Shown piece by piece: positions 1-13,900 of a DNA stretch of 64,000 nucleotides (position 1 is the stretch's first letter; each line of letters begins with the position of its first letter). The position numbers and the translations under genes are program-made. The stretch is from positions 12,276,001-12,340,000 of the forward strand of contig NC_079882.1 in the NCBI RefSeq assembly GCF_029227915.1, given 5' to 3'. The DNA comes from Hydractinia symbiolongicarpus (Eukaryota; Cnidaria; Hydrozoa; Anthoathecata; Hydractiniidae). The notes under the pieces were generated by a model, which searched no databases, had not been told where the DNA came from, and saw only the letters and a list, made by a program, of their open reading frames with translations.

Positions 1-2631
1 ATTTGTCCAATTCTCCACTCTTGAATGAACTTATCACAACGAGAACAATGAAGTTTGAAAACTTTAACAGTCATTGCAGCCTCTTGAAGACCAGGTCAAG
101 GTAAGGAAGCAGAAAGGATAGTTTGACTTTTACAGCTCGATATTTACTACTGTAAAAAGTAGCAAACATTTATTTTAACCTAGTGGAGATGCAATTTATG
201 ATAATAATTTTCCCAGTGTGGCCACAGCTTTAGAATTTTACAATTTTAGGAGTTTTCAGTAGAATTAAGGTTTGGGGATCGAATTTTAGTAGGAAAATGA
301 AAAGTCAAGCATTTTCTAACATCCTATCTGGTTGATTCTTTTAAAACGTAATAGAAAAATGACACAAGCGCGATAGTTGAATCAAAAATTTTAATTTCAA
401 AATGGCCGGGTATCTTTTGTGAAGTCAAGGTGCTAGAGAAAAATTTGGGATAAGAACTTTGAAATCCCATTACTAAAGTTTTTACAAAAGTGATGTTTAT
501 ACATGATTAATTATCATATTTATATTTTACACTTCGCGTATATATTACACGGGGGTGATTTAAAGGCGTTTTTATTTTAAGTTGTTTTTACTGTGCTGTC
601 GCGATTTTGATTACGTTTGCATTTAAAGAAAACAACTCTTTCTCTCTCAGTTGTTTTTGTTTATGGTCAATCAGCCCATTTAGAATTTCGGCCAAACTTT
701 TAACACTCTTTCAGCATTGAAGAACTGAGAAGTTATTAAAAAACTAAAAAGGTTATCTAAGTAACAAAGTAGAAATAAAAAAAATATGAGAGAGGTCAGC
801 TATAAAAAGTTGGAACTGCGCCATAATAAACATTAGAAGTGATCGAAGCTTGATAAAGATCAATGTAAGAGAAGCCTAAAAAAAAGGGTCCAGTACGGAA
901 AGTTTTTCTTTAATTTTGCTTTTTTCTATTTTTTTCTGGTTGCAAGGATTTGTTACATTTTTTTACCGGCCTAAAGAATAAGTATGATAAGGCGCGGGGT
1001 CTCAATATGAGTAATACTTAAAAATATAGGGAGCTAATAAATTCTTATCGTATATTATATTGAAGATAATTCTTGCATATTTACTAGATTTAAAAAAATT
1101 CAGAATTACGTTTAACAGTTATGGGAACTAACATCAATTGTCAGGAAGATGTAAACAGAGTCACAAAATTCTTGCCAAAACTCTATTCTGATAGTAGAAA
1201 AATCTGTTGAAACTTCCTTAGCGAGTATTTCGTGTAAAGAATCACTATTGAGATTTCGATAAACCTTAATCCAACCCGGGTATATTTTTCGTGTATTACA
1301 GAATTATGTACAGTCAATTGAGCGCGAAATTTAATGAAGAGTTATTAAAGACTTGGCCGGTCAAGTATTTAATAATTCTTTATATAGACTAAGCACACCA
1401 GAATATTAAGAATCATCTGGGGGGTTATTTCTGGCTCGTATGAGTTAAGAGCAGCCTTATTTATAAAGGTTGATCAGACCTGCCTAATACTTTAATTTTG
1501 TCACTGTATTCGAAATATGACGTGTTAATAAAAAATGATAATATGCTCAGGCTTAATTTCTGAAATTTGAAGAATGTTTTAAGAATAACACTGAGGCTCG
1601 AACAACAGAGAAATTGGTTTATAATGACGTTTTTTTTAAGAATGATGTGGCTCAAAAAAAAAGTACGATTCTTAAAAAAAAATGTGTATCGGATAGGAAA
1701 ATAAAGAAACGATATCTGTTTCGCGAGTAAGCGCGGCTAATTAATTTTAGCTTTCTATTTCGCAAACGAGACTACAGAAATTTCTACCAAACGTATACGT
1801 CAAACTTATAGCCGACATGTCACTGCGAAACACTCTCTGTTGATTTTACATAAAACACAAAGTAGTTTCGATTTAGCGTTCCACAAAATGACTATACGAA
1901 ACTGAAACAAGATCGCATTTTTTGAGAGACTAACGCATAGTAAAACAAACATTTAAATTGTAAAGTTTTTGTTTATAATGTAAAAAACTAAGCTAGGGGT
2001 TGTGAAACGACGGTTAAATAACTTGACTCACATTTTAAAAGATAATTAAGATATGTTCTTTCTTATTGCTCCAAACTAGACTGACTGACCGAGTTAGATA
2101 AATTGTACCACAATGAATATCTAACATAACAGAGAAGTCAAATGTCAAGTTTCGAATTTCTCCGGAAAGAAAAAGCCCCCGATGTCGACCTTAATAGCGA
2201 GTAGCGGTTTCTAGTTGATAAAATTGTTTTTAAAAATTATTGATTTCAACAGATATTATCTTGATGAATTAATTAACGAGTTAATTAGTTGTGTTAAAAT
2301 TTCACCTCCTTCCACCCTGTCACTGACCTTTACTCCCTAAACATTGTCATCGTGTTGCCAATGAAAATTAGTTCTAACAAGAATGTCATTTTTGGAAAGT
2401 TGTCTGTTCTTGTAAATCATTTGAGTTGTGTGAGAGACCATGCCAATTTCTCGCGTTCTTAAATTCTGATTAAATCTTATTTCCTTTAAAAAAGTTCTTG
2501 TGGCCAACACAGCATCAAAAAATTATTTAATTTTTTTGTGTTTATCTCACTTTCGATTTTGTTTTTACCACTACATCACAAAGTATGAAATACACTACTA
2601 CAAAAATATATACACACTTAAATCTGCTAAC
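1..2631. other. AT-rich stretch, no gene recognised
   Basis: Only short ORFs without recognisable domain motifs occur here on either strand. No convincing chain of exons with matching splice sites was found. The sequence is AT-rich with long A and T runs, as expected for intergenic or intronic DNA. If the exon candidate at 2632-2826 is real, this stretch would be its downstream intron. Confidence 0.5.
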
Positions 2632-2826
2632 CTTTTTGTTTGGTCGATATTTTGATCTGCAAGCTCTTATAACAGCTTTGTCGTGTGGTATAATGTCTGT
2701 CCCATCTATGCTACCAGCCATTAAAGGGTGATAAAACTGCGCATGTGTGTTCCAATTATCAAATGTTGGGATTTTATAAGGAAGAGATTTAATGAATGCT
2801 TGAGTTTCATCATTTTCTTCTTCCAT
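2632..2826 (-). CDS. possible exon of an unrecognised gene
   Basis: Read on the minus strand, a 65-codon open frame begins at an ATG (2824-2826). It ends exactly at a good splice donor, AAAAAG then GTTAGC, at 2632/2631. The peptide looks less low-complexity than its surroundings and includes AGSIDGTDIIPHDKAV followed by a basic KYRPNKK end. The phrase SIDGTD is loosely like a DDE motif of PIF/Harbinger transposases, but the flanking residues do not fit that family well and I do not recognise the protein. No partner exon was found. A different-frame ORF overlaps immediately upstream (2721-2969), so a frameshifted or decayed gene is equally possible. Confidence 0.25.
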
Positions 2827-3199
2827 TTTAATTTATTTTCTTCTAAAAAATAATCACTTTTAATCAATGTTCTTTTTAACCAATTGTTTGATGTCACCAG
2901 GAAAATTTCATGCTTTTGTGTGATAAATTCTAGAATACTGTCTTTTAGCACACATTCATTTTTTACCAAAAATATAGAGTAAATACTAACTAGATACAGA
3001 ATAATAGAATCCTCACATTTTAGAAAACAGATAGCAGAAACTTGGAAAACTTGGATAGATATAATGGTAAAGACAAAAGAAAAAAGAAAAATTATTTATA
3101 TTATTGAAAATTATGTTCAACCAAGACCTTTGAGGGGCATCTATGTTACCCTTGAATAGGTCGTTAAAATTGAATAAGGTTAATAATATGGGAAAATAG

Positions 3200-3280
3200 C
3201 CATTAACATACCCTGTCTGACCCATGGTAGCATTAGAAATAGAAGTTAAACTAAAAATTATGATGATAAGAATAATAAAA
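3200..3280 (+). mobile_element. degenerate LINE 3' end
   Basis: The sequence from ccattaacataccctg through cccatggtagcattag to the (tgatgat)-rich tail matches, with scattered changes, the 3' end of the better preserved LINE fragment at 30280-30527 (cattaatataccccatcc, then acccatgctagcatgg, then a GATGAT tail). The shared order of three short blocks followed by the same trinucleotide tail supports common descent. No coding sequence survives here. Confidence 0.5.
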
Positions 3281-3312
3281 CTGAGCAAAGTCACATGATT
3301 AATAATGTACAC

Positions 3313-6300
3313 TAAGGAAAGGGAAATCTTTACTTTATTTCTTGTGTCAGACCATGGAGGCAGATCTTAGCATTTTAGGGTTTAAATCTAAGATATTCAA
3401 AAAAGTCAAAAAATTCATAGCAAAAGTAATTTAATTTTAAACCTTAAATTTAATGCAAAATGGGGAGAAAAAAGGATCTGATATTTAAACAAAATTTAAC
3501 CTCAATATATTTTGAACAAATTTGGATTTTATATTTACAGTTTTAGCAATGGCAACAAAAAATTGGCAAATCGTAAAAATTCGTTTGGCCAACAACAACA
3601 GAGATTACTAAACAGTCAAGTAGGTTAAGAAAGCTTTATTAACTTACAGACAAGTTGTTGGCAAGATTAAATATATTTGTAATGTTTACATGTTTGTTCG
3701 AGACCTGTATGCACTATAAAAACAACATGCTTTTATTTACCAAAGGGGAAAGTCTTTGACAAGAAGAGAGAATTTTTAACAGGCTACATTCTATTTACTG
3801 TCAGTGTTGACATTCGCAATGCTAAAACGAAATAAACATGTGTCAAAAAGATTAACAGAAACAAAATCTATTTTTAGGCAATCACACAAATTCTTCAAAA
3901 TAATTTCTAATAATAAAAATAATCAAAAGAAGAGAAAAAAGGAAAATAATAAATGTCAGAGATTATTAAACCACCATCTGATGTTTTATACTTCTAAATT
4001 AATAATAACAATAAAATGAACTGATTATGGAGAGACTTTGAATCCTCAAGTGTGACTTACTGCACACCTCATTTTTAAGTACAAGGAAAATAAGAAAAAT
4101 GACACAGTAACACGGTATATGCAAACAATATACAAGGTATAAAACACAAACTTTTGTTTTACTTTGCTTTTCAGGTAAATATGCTATTTGGATTTCTTTG
4201 TATAGCAGATCACAGGCAAATCTTTGATGTTTTTGTCTCAACATACTAAATCTCGCACACACAAAGTTTATTTATCAAAATAATTGTTCTTCTTCGAAGT
4301 GCTTGATATAAAGGATAATTAGTTTATATCTAGTACAGTCTTGTCTCTCCTTGGGACTATCTAATTAAAAGTGATTTAGTAAGTTTTTTTTAAGTAGTTC
4401 TATGTGTATTGCACGCATTTGTTCTACTTTGCGAATCATGTACAGTTGAAATCACCTACAATTAATAAATTATCAAAAGAGGCAGAGTAAAAACATAGTG
4501 CACCTGATAAACTATTTAAAACCAAACTAAATCTTGATAGGGAGGTCTATGTATAACATAAGGAACCATTTACTTTTTCTTCAGTTTAAACAATCAACAC
4601 TAAGTAATTTAGACAGAGAATATCCTCCCTTAGATAATGTTAAAAAGTTAGCACTTCAATCAGATTTAAATCTGTATCGTTCCTTCTAACTACCCAACAA
4701 AATTTACTTGATGGAAAAGACGAATCAATTTTGTTTCTGCAATTGTAAGGACATCTGTTAGACCATTGAGTAAGGTATCGAGGTTACTAAATTTATTGAT
4801 TTACTGGTTTTCCAATTATAAAACCTACATGGAAATTTAAAAGGTAGTTTTGAGTAATAAACAATATCTAGTACTCGGAGAGGTATGGGACCTAAAACTT
4901 TGGCATACAGGTGTCTAATAGACAAATATAAAAAGTCAGTATCATAGCCATTTCACATACCAAAGAGAGTAGGTGTGCGATAATTCATACATGTAAATGA
5001 AGAAACGCGTGCGATGTGAAGCACACGTTCAAAGGATGTTACGTGTGCGATACGGCATCCAAAGTTCATCTTTGTTGTGCATTTATTTTGCGGTAGAAAA
5101 GTGGGAGATGTTTTGAATCGTGAACCCCAAACACAATGATTGAGCGTCTACGTATCTCAATCTTAAATCATGTGTGTTTTGTTTTTAAAATTGTTTGAAT
5201 AAAAATAACACTTGCGGCATAAAAAATCAATTAAATTCAGACCTGCTATGGTTTCCAATTGTTTTTTCAAATGAAAAAAATTATCTACAATTAAATCCAT
5301 GATAAAATGCCTGTAAGTGCAGTTTTGCAGACTTGCTTTATCCGTGCTCCATCAGCGGTATTAGTAACCGCATGGCTGGATTTCTTGTGTAAGACCTGGT
5401 TACCAACGACAAAGGGGTCAGGCAAAAGAGATTTATGTCTACATAGTTCTTTAAACCAAGTCAGAAGTCAGTTAATTAACTAGGATGGTCAGGTTGGCTT
5501 GAATAGGCTTGCTTGTGGATTAAAAGGACCAGGACTATTTAATAATTCTGAGATCTAAAGATGTGTCGGACACGGATGGAAATCTATCAGACGTTTTGTT
5601 CGACAAAAGTTCGCAACGAGCTACGGACATGTCCGACCAAACTGGAAATGTGGCAGACATTTTGTCTGACGAGTGTCGAAAAATTATTTCACGGGCTGCC
5701 ATCGCATGCTACAAAATGGATTTTATAGGTTGATTTTGAACTCAATATTTAATATGCGGGCGTGTGATTAATCTGAAACGATTTAGGTGTGTGCCAAGGT
5801 GCGTGTGTGCGATCGCATGCCTTTCCTGAAAAAGAGTGACATAATGTAAGGACTGAGAGATGCTAGTTAAGACACACCGTTTTTATGTTTGATATTCACA
5901 GTTTAAACATCCCCAACATGTCTTTAACATGAAAAACTAATAAATTTAGCCAAGAGTTGTTTTGCACTCTAGAAGTTGTGCCGATATTCTATTAATATTA
6001 CAGTTAAAATTTAAAAACTTTAAATTACTATTAATGCTATTTTAATAATCATATAATCATCACATGTTCTAGTAATCATATATTTCAAATTTTGAACCTT
6101 GACTAGTTTTTTCTGATAGGTTGAGGAAAACTACCTCACACCCATGCATCAAATTTCCTGATCCTGGTGCATGGATTGGGGGATTTGAAGTCTGGATTAC
6201 TTGACCCCTGCTTTGTAGGTTGAGCCTACCTAATTGCTTAGTTTAGCCCCTTTAACTTTTGGTGGCTGGCTACAATTTCATACATAACAAAAAAAGAACG

Positions 6301-9300
6301 GTGTAGGAAGCACGGATTTCAGGCCCTGACAAGGTACATAAAAAGGGTATTGTTATTGCAGAGCTTAGCCAAGCGACCGTGACAAGCTAAACGCAGCAAA
6401 GTCCATTTGGCATTTAAGCGCGTATTATTATTTTGCACTTTCTACTATACAGCGGGAAAAAATCAAATTTTTTTTTTTAAATGATAAGTCAAAATCCCTA
6501 AAATCATATACACATATATATAAAGCGTATTGACTTAAACTTTTTCTGTAAACGAATCCGAACATATTTTTTCTTTCTTTGTTATCTATTTTACAGATTG
6601 CGCAATCTGAACAAAACATTTACTGTGACCGTTGTTTTTACCTGTTTACTTTATGCTCTGGGAACAGGGTCGCTATTTTATAGAACACTGTTTCGTTCGA
6701 AAATATCATTCGAATAAAACTGAAAAAACAAAACAAACTGAAAATGTTTTTGCGTTGTTCATATAAGTTGCGTAAGTTAAGTTTGTGTTAGGTAACAACA
6801 ACGGCTTATGCAATATATCACAAAGAACAACATAAAAAATATTGGAATTATATAGCATTATCTTAAAATGAATGTCAGATAAGGTTAGTAGTTTGAATAA
6901 AGTTTCATTAGTCTTTGCACAGAGGCAACGTTAGCTAAAATCTTCTACTTAGTCCATAAGCCAGGAAGGATAGCTAGCTTTATAATTTGGACTACAGCTT
7001 TTTATAATTTCAAGCATGGATTAGCTATATAAATAAAGAGGAAGCAGTCTCTTAATGCTTGGCGTCTGTAGCATATGTAAACAGTTTTTTCAGTCAACGG
7101 CAGTTAGCAGTGTGTTTTCCTTTATATAGATTTGCTACTTTTTTGTCTGTTTATGATTGTTTGTGTTTGTTTGATTGTTTTGTGAACATTTTTTTTTTAA
7201 TTGCCTTTTTTTCAAATTTTATTTATAATCTAAAGCAAAGTTAAATATTTTACCAATTACATTTTATGTTAATACTATTTATCTATTTATTATGAGCTGA
7301 CCCTAGAGGTTGTAGTAACCTGAAATTATTGTCAGGATACACTATACTATACTATAAATGAATTAAGATTTTTAACGATTTTCTTTCGACTTTTGTAATA
7401 CAAATAAACAGTGAAGATAAAAAAAATCATCTTCGTAAAATTTTTAAACTGCAACATCAGTTGCTAGGAGGAGAGGAACTTTAAACTTGTTATTGTAAAC
7501 ACCTCATTTTTGTATGTTTATTCAGTTATTTTATATTTTGACTTGGAGAATAAAATATTCAAACTGTGAAAAATAATGATGCTGTTTTTACTGTTTGTAC
7601 AACAAGAAAAAAGCTCTTAAAAATCAATGTTGTCCGTTACGTTATGTTTTGGTTCGATTCATCAATGTTTTGTTCGATTCATCAACTTTGAAGACACTGC
7701 AATGCAGGCCAACAGCCAGAATGCTCTATGAGAGTACATATAGCATTGCTCAGTTAACCTTTATATCTGCTTTGTATGAAAATGTTTTTGAGGTTTTTTA
7801 CTAAGCGCATAATCAGATTTTTGATTCTCGTTCTCCAATTTTTCTAGATTTTTTGTTAAACAAACAGAAAAACCCTGGAAACGGAAAAGTGCTTTTAATT
7901 ATAGAAGCCTATAAGATAATCTATCCTGCAAAGTGTTTGCTGTTTAAACGTTATGAAAACAAATGCATAATAAAATATATATGCATAAAATCCCAGGGCT
8001 TATTTTTTCCCAATCTAATAAAACTGGTGATGTAAATATTTCGCTTGCGAACATAGGGACCTGTTTCCGCTCTGCAACCCTTAATATATTGATACTTAAA
8101 TACCTGATAAAACAAGAAGAGATATTTCCCCATCCACTCCCTCTTCCCGTACACTGCAAAAAGCAGGCAGACAATAGTGTGTTGTTGTCTCCTGGCAGTC
8201 CGCAACATGTGCTTGTCTCGCTGTGCCAAACACCTTTTCATTGGCTTTTTTCACTAAAAATCAGTATGAGATAGAATCAGCATTTTATTTTGGTTAATAC
8301 GGCCCTAGTCCACACAGGAAGTTTTTTTAATGAGGAAGTGATACTTTCGTTTTTTGAAAATATTTTGCATCATGCAGGACCACAAATGGGGTGTTGCTGT
8401 TCTGGCTGTTTGTGTTTGGGATTTCAGTTATAAATAGTATTCTTGTAAATAATGGTGAATGCCAAGTACTTCTTTTCTGTTGAGCACATCTTAATAAAGG
8501 GGGTCAAGGTTAAACATGTAGCTAATCAGTTCCGGGAGAGATATAAGGTATATAGCTAGCTACATTATATATAAGGTAGCTAGCTATATATTTAAGTTTT
8601 CCATTTTCTTCAAGCTACTTTGGGTTTCTGCATTATAATCTTCTGGCCAATAGAAACCCCTACCTATAAAGTTAAAAATAATATTTTTTTTTACTAGAGT
8701 TCTAATCAAATTTACCCCTGGCTAAGCTATTTTACCCCCAGCCCAAACAGAAAAACAGTTTCCAAGTCTGAAACAATTTCTGTTTTACAAAAAAAACCAC
8801 AAAAAATCTGGATTCCGGATTTGGAAACTGTTTTTTTAAGTTTGTCTGTTTCCATATCTGTACCTTATCCCAGACTGGTAGTGTTAAGCCAGCATTTACA
8901 TGATTCAAGTAGTTAAAGCAACATGTACATTTAAAAAGTCTTTTAACTTAGTTGTGCAATTCGCTGACGTGCTCTGTCATAAAAAAACTACATTAGGGAT
9001 CTCATTAAAAATAAAGAAATTAAAAGATTTGTGGCTGCATAATAGTGGCTATGGCAGAAATTGAAATGTAAAATTTACATAAAAGTTCAGAAACTTTTGT
9101 GTCATAACTCAAACTTGCTTCCACTGATTGAAGCTTGTAATCGCGGGTTTAGTAGCGTGACATTTTATTTGCCTTTACATTTTATTTTACAAAAAAGGAC
9201 ATAAACTTGACTTATGTAGTATATACTATTTAAAATTTATGGTAGTTACCACCTTGTCTGTGTATCTATCTAGCTAGTATATGTCTTCTGGATACTCACA

Positions 9301-10917
9301 AAATTTAAATATGCTTTTGGAAAAACATCTTTGAAAGTTACAAAATTGGGAAGTAATTGCTTCTGAGACTGTTTTTATTTAATTCTGTTTTTAGTCATCA
9401 GGCTATAGTGTAGAGGCAGGGTTGTTAACCACGTGAGATACATTTCAACTGATTTGCGTCGGCAATATTTTTTTGTAGTGAAATTTTTTCAGCTGGCAAT
9501 AACTTTCGTCATTGACTTTTTATTAGGGCTAGACCTCTCATAATTCAATGCATTGATCTCCTAAGACGATGACATATAGGAATGGAGTACACGTCTTATG
9601 GACATACCTTCCTACCTTTGTTAGGTTAATAGTTCACTGCCAACTTGCTTTTATGTTTCAAGATGAACTCATCTGGTTAGGGCATCATTAGGTTGTATAT
9701 CGTAGAAGTCGCCGGTGACATGCTTCAAAAATGCTTGTCACCAGCACAGTTTAACATGAAGCAAAACTGTATAGGAGACTCAATTGTTAGAGTCTTCGCA
9801 GAACATCTCTCCTAACAAAACCAAGGGCAGGGCTGACTTATTGCCTGCTATGTCGTGTGGGATAAAGAACTTCTGGACTTCTTTTCAATACGATATACAA
9901 TTTTTTTGATTATTATTACAAATCGAATGGTACCACAGTATTTCAGTAGCCTGAGTGCTTTTAGTTAGTGATAATGGCCTAACTAACTACAAAATCGAAT
10001 GTAATTATTTTGTAGTCGCAATGAGTGGGAAATTTTTTTGCCGACGCAACTATGGTGTCTTTGTATTTTACGTCGGCAATTACGTTGGCAGTGCCGAATG
10101 CCAACGCTAATTTTAAGGGCTGTTAACGAAGGACTCATTGGAGGGCAAGTGTATTATGTTACTAATCGATTAACCTGTGGAAATACCCATTCATATTTTT
10201 AGCATTTAGGAAGACATTTTTTTTTTTTGAAAGAAATCATAATTAAGTCAACATTTTGCCTATCAACAGGAACTATGTGGGTATAACATCCATACCATGT
10301 CTAAAATGTTTATTAACTATGTGGGATGCCACCTTCAAGGCCACCTTCAAGTGCTCCTAAACAAGTGCATCTCAAGGGCTCCTATACATAACTTTGAAAA
10401 ATGAGTTGTGTATTATGCCATAACTATTTAATGCTCAATTTATACCAAAAACATAGTAAATGAGAGCTAAACATTTGTAGTTATATTTACCTTAAATATA
10501 AACCATGTCAACTATAATTTGGTGATACGAATCAAGAACTTTTTTAACCATTTTGGTAATTACAGAGTGCTAACATGAATAAGTGACATTAAGTGAAAAC
10601 TGCTGAAGTTGAAAACCACATATTTATTATGAGTTAAATCAGAAATTAATGTAACTTGATTTTAATTAATTTGTAAAGAAGGAATTTCCCAATAACTTTT
10701 GTAGGAACAAATTTTGTAAAATTTGTGAAAATTAATTCCCTTAAAAATTAAAGGCGTTAATTAAAGGGATCGAATACTGTAAGATAGTGTGCAATAAAAA
10801 TTAAAATTATAATCCATCACCATGTTTACCCAATATGTCTTAAAATCTTAAACCTTGAAACTATATATTTTTATACTGCATGTTCTTATTTTTAGAATAA
10901 AATAACCGAAACACGTC
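3313..10917. other. long non-coding stretch upstream of the Kazal gene
   Basis: No gene could be supported in these 7.6 kb. ORFs near 7595-8274 overlap each other on both strands and carry no family signature. Two short inverted matches, ttgcgtcggcaat near 9454 and ttgccgacgcaa near 10038, hint at an old transposon end pair about 580 bp apart. A smaller inverted pair built on cagtttccaa/ttggaaactg lies at about 8753-8836. Repeated gtgtgcgat-type segments occur around 4970-5060 and 5760-5820. Confidence 0.45.
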
Positions 10918-13900
10918 ATGCTACTACACAGTTTTGTTTTATTTTGTTTTTATTTTCTTACTGTTGATGCGACAGGTAAATTTTTTTATGATATTCATGA
11001 TTTTTTTTAATAAATTGCTTAGCAAGTAGTACGTAGCTATAATACTGAGTATTAAAGCCTCAATAAAATATCCTATAAGCAAAAAGTGCTCAAAGCATGT
11101 AAATACTTTTTTTAACTTGTTATTATAAAGTAAATGCCTTTATTTTTAGATTACTGCAAACGAGAATGTACAAAATTTAAACAACTTTGTGGTTCTGATG
11201 GAAAGGTTTATGACTCACATTGTCATATGAAGAAGACTAACTGTTTAAATAAAGGGAATGTTACAGTCAGATACCATGGAACATGTGGTATAGTGTTTCT
11301 GTTTACATTAAAAAAATGTCTAAATACGGTGGTTTATTTCAATAGGATAAAATAATTTCTGTGGTGTCAACAATTTCTGTTGCTAACCATTAAATAAACC
11401 ATGATTTTCCTAAATAGTTTCTACTACGTTTGTTGAATTGTTGCTATCTTTTTTTAGAGTGTCCAATTGTTTGTCCCAAAGAATATGTACCTCATTGTGG
11501 TTCCAATGGAAAAACGTATCTAAATTTCTGTCAATTTAAGAAAGAAACATGTAAAAGTAAAGATAAGAAAATCACTATAAAAAAGAAGGGACCATGTAGT
11601 AAGTATGAGTTGCAACTCATTTAGGCACAATGATGATTTAACTACCTTTTATCTGTTTTATATTTGCTTTGAGAAATTATATCATCATTCTCGACTTAAA
11701 GTACCCTCTATTCTTTTAAAGTGTCCCAATTAACTCAATCTTCTTATCTGCATAACATCTTTAATTCTACGGAAACCTAGCCTGCTTCTTAGCTTATCTG
11801 AACCCTTTCTGTCTCTCAGACTAGCATTACACCTCCACCTAACCATTCTCACTACCGTACAACATAACACTTATTACACAGGCTTCATACAACCTACCTT
11901 TTACCTCAAATAACAAGAGTTTGGCTAGTCAACAAAGGAAGTAACTCTTTGAACTTTTTCCAAGCAGAACCTATCCTGAAAGCAACACTTCCAACACCCC
12001 CTTCACTACCAAACATACCGCCTCTAAACTTTCTCTAATGAGCCACTGTTGTACATCAATCAAGCTGGAAATACTTCATTGTCGATAATCTTACCTTTGC
12101 AAAGCTTGCATACAAACTGAATGTTAGCTCTTAAAGTTCCCCCGAATACCACTGCACTTCTTATGTATCCAATGATTTAAAGTCTTGCGAAAAATTGAGT
12201 TACTACCAACCCCTTTCCTGCAAACTCTACAAGACCACTTTCCAACTACAAGGACACACTTCGCTTCAATGTTACTAATCATGACTTTAGACTTTGCTGC
12301 ATTTACTCATAACCCTTTCTTTTCTAGTCCTTTCTTTCACTTCTCAAACTTTCAACTAATTTTTCCATCGACTCTGATATGAGAACCAAATCATCTGCAT
12401 ACAATAACACCCATGTACAACCTGTTTTAACTCCATCGACAGCGCTTCTAAGACTAAAACAAACAACAAAGGACTAAGTACAGAACCCTGATGTACACCA
12501 ACATGCACTAAATTCATCACAAAGTGAATCGGTAATTCTGACACGACTTCTAACATTGCTGTAGCCACTCATCCATGCCTAATCATTTCATAGCCCACTA
12601 AATAACTTTACGTGGAACTCTATTAAAAGCTTTCTCTAAATCTACAAAGGCAAAATAGAGAGTTTTTCTCTTTCCAAAATACTTTTCCTGAAGCTGTTTT
12701 AGTGAAAATATTGCATCTGTAGTGCCACAGCGTGGAACCTGCCAGGAATCAGCTTGGAACAAAACCAAATAATATTAATCACTCTTTCAATAATAAGCCC
12801 TTGAAACGATTCACTATTACACTCGACTGTTGTCACTTGGGATAAAAACAATCTTTAATTAGCAAGAGTTGTAATAAGCTTAATCCAGTATATTCAGACG
12901 CTCTAACCATCTGCAACAATACCTGATACTTCTGCAGCCTTGCCAATCTTTTAATAAACTCCACTACCCCTTCTGTCTTGATCTGCTTAGCTGGCCCTTC
13001 TACAATATCATTATCAGGCAAATTATCCTCATCCCAATCAAAATCAGTGTTTAAGCAACCTCTAATATTGACTCTTCCAATCTAGCCTTTTCTCCTCGTC
13101 TGTTAGGGTTAGTCAAGACACCTTCATCATTACGTATACACTTCTCCCCTACAACAACCTGAACTCATTGCTTATTTTCCCTTCTTAACGCATCTCCAAA
13201 TCTGTCTCTCTCTGTACATTGCAAACATCTGCGTTGCCATTATATCGATTTAAACAATTTCACATTTTCTTTTTTTAGAGGTTTGGGTGAAAAAGAATTG
13301 TCCCGAAGGATGTGTCGATATATGGGCACCTGTATGTGCCAGTAATGGGAAAACCTATAGTAGTATTTGTGCTGTAAAACTAGATAGATGCAAGTCACGT
13401 GATAGAATAGGACTGAAGAAAGTTGGATATTGCAGTGAGTGATGATTTAACTATTGAAACGCCCAAATCGCTATTTTCATTTTTTATATCATTAAAAAGC
13501 TTTTAATTCATAGAGGATAATATTTTTTGACATATACAAAGTTAATATTGATCTGTTAAAAACAATTTTTGCTTGATATACCTCTTTGTTTTGGGTTTAA
13601 AGCTACAGGATGTATCGAGACAAAGTTAAAAAAAACTGGATTGTTCTGAAAGCTAACCTTCCCAATGGCGTCTGCTTTTTTGTAAAGGTAAAAATTACAA
13701 AGTAAAACACGAATAGCAACTTTTTATGTAAATTTGGTGCTAGACCTTAACATGGAAAGCAGTGACTTATAGATTTAAATGGCGGTATTTTTAAAAGCTT
13801 AAAAACCTTTCTGGCTCAAAAGTCAGCAACTCAAAAGAATTTTCCATAATCTTTTAAATCTTCCCAGTTAATTATTTTCTTATAAAAATTATTATGCGAT

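Noticed and set aside
7595-8274. Several overlapping ORFs on both strands
   Set aside because: They overlap in conflicting frames, have no recognisable domains and no supporting splice structure.
12185-12382. Plus-strand ORFs within the Kazal intron LINE
   Set aside because: They are reverse-complement shadows of the minus-strand reverse transcriptase relic.
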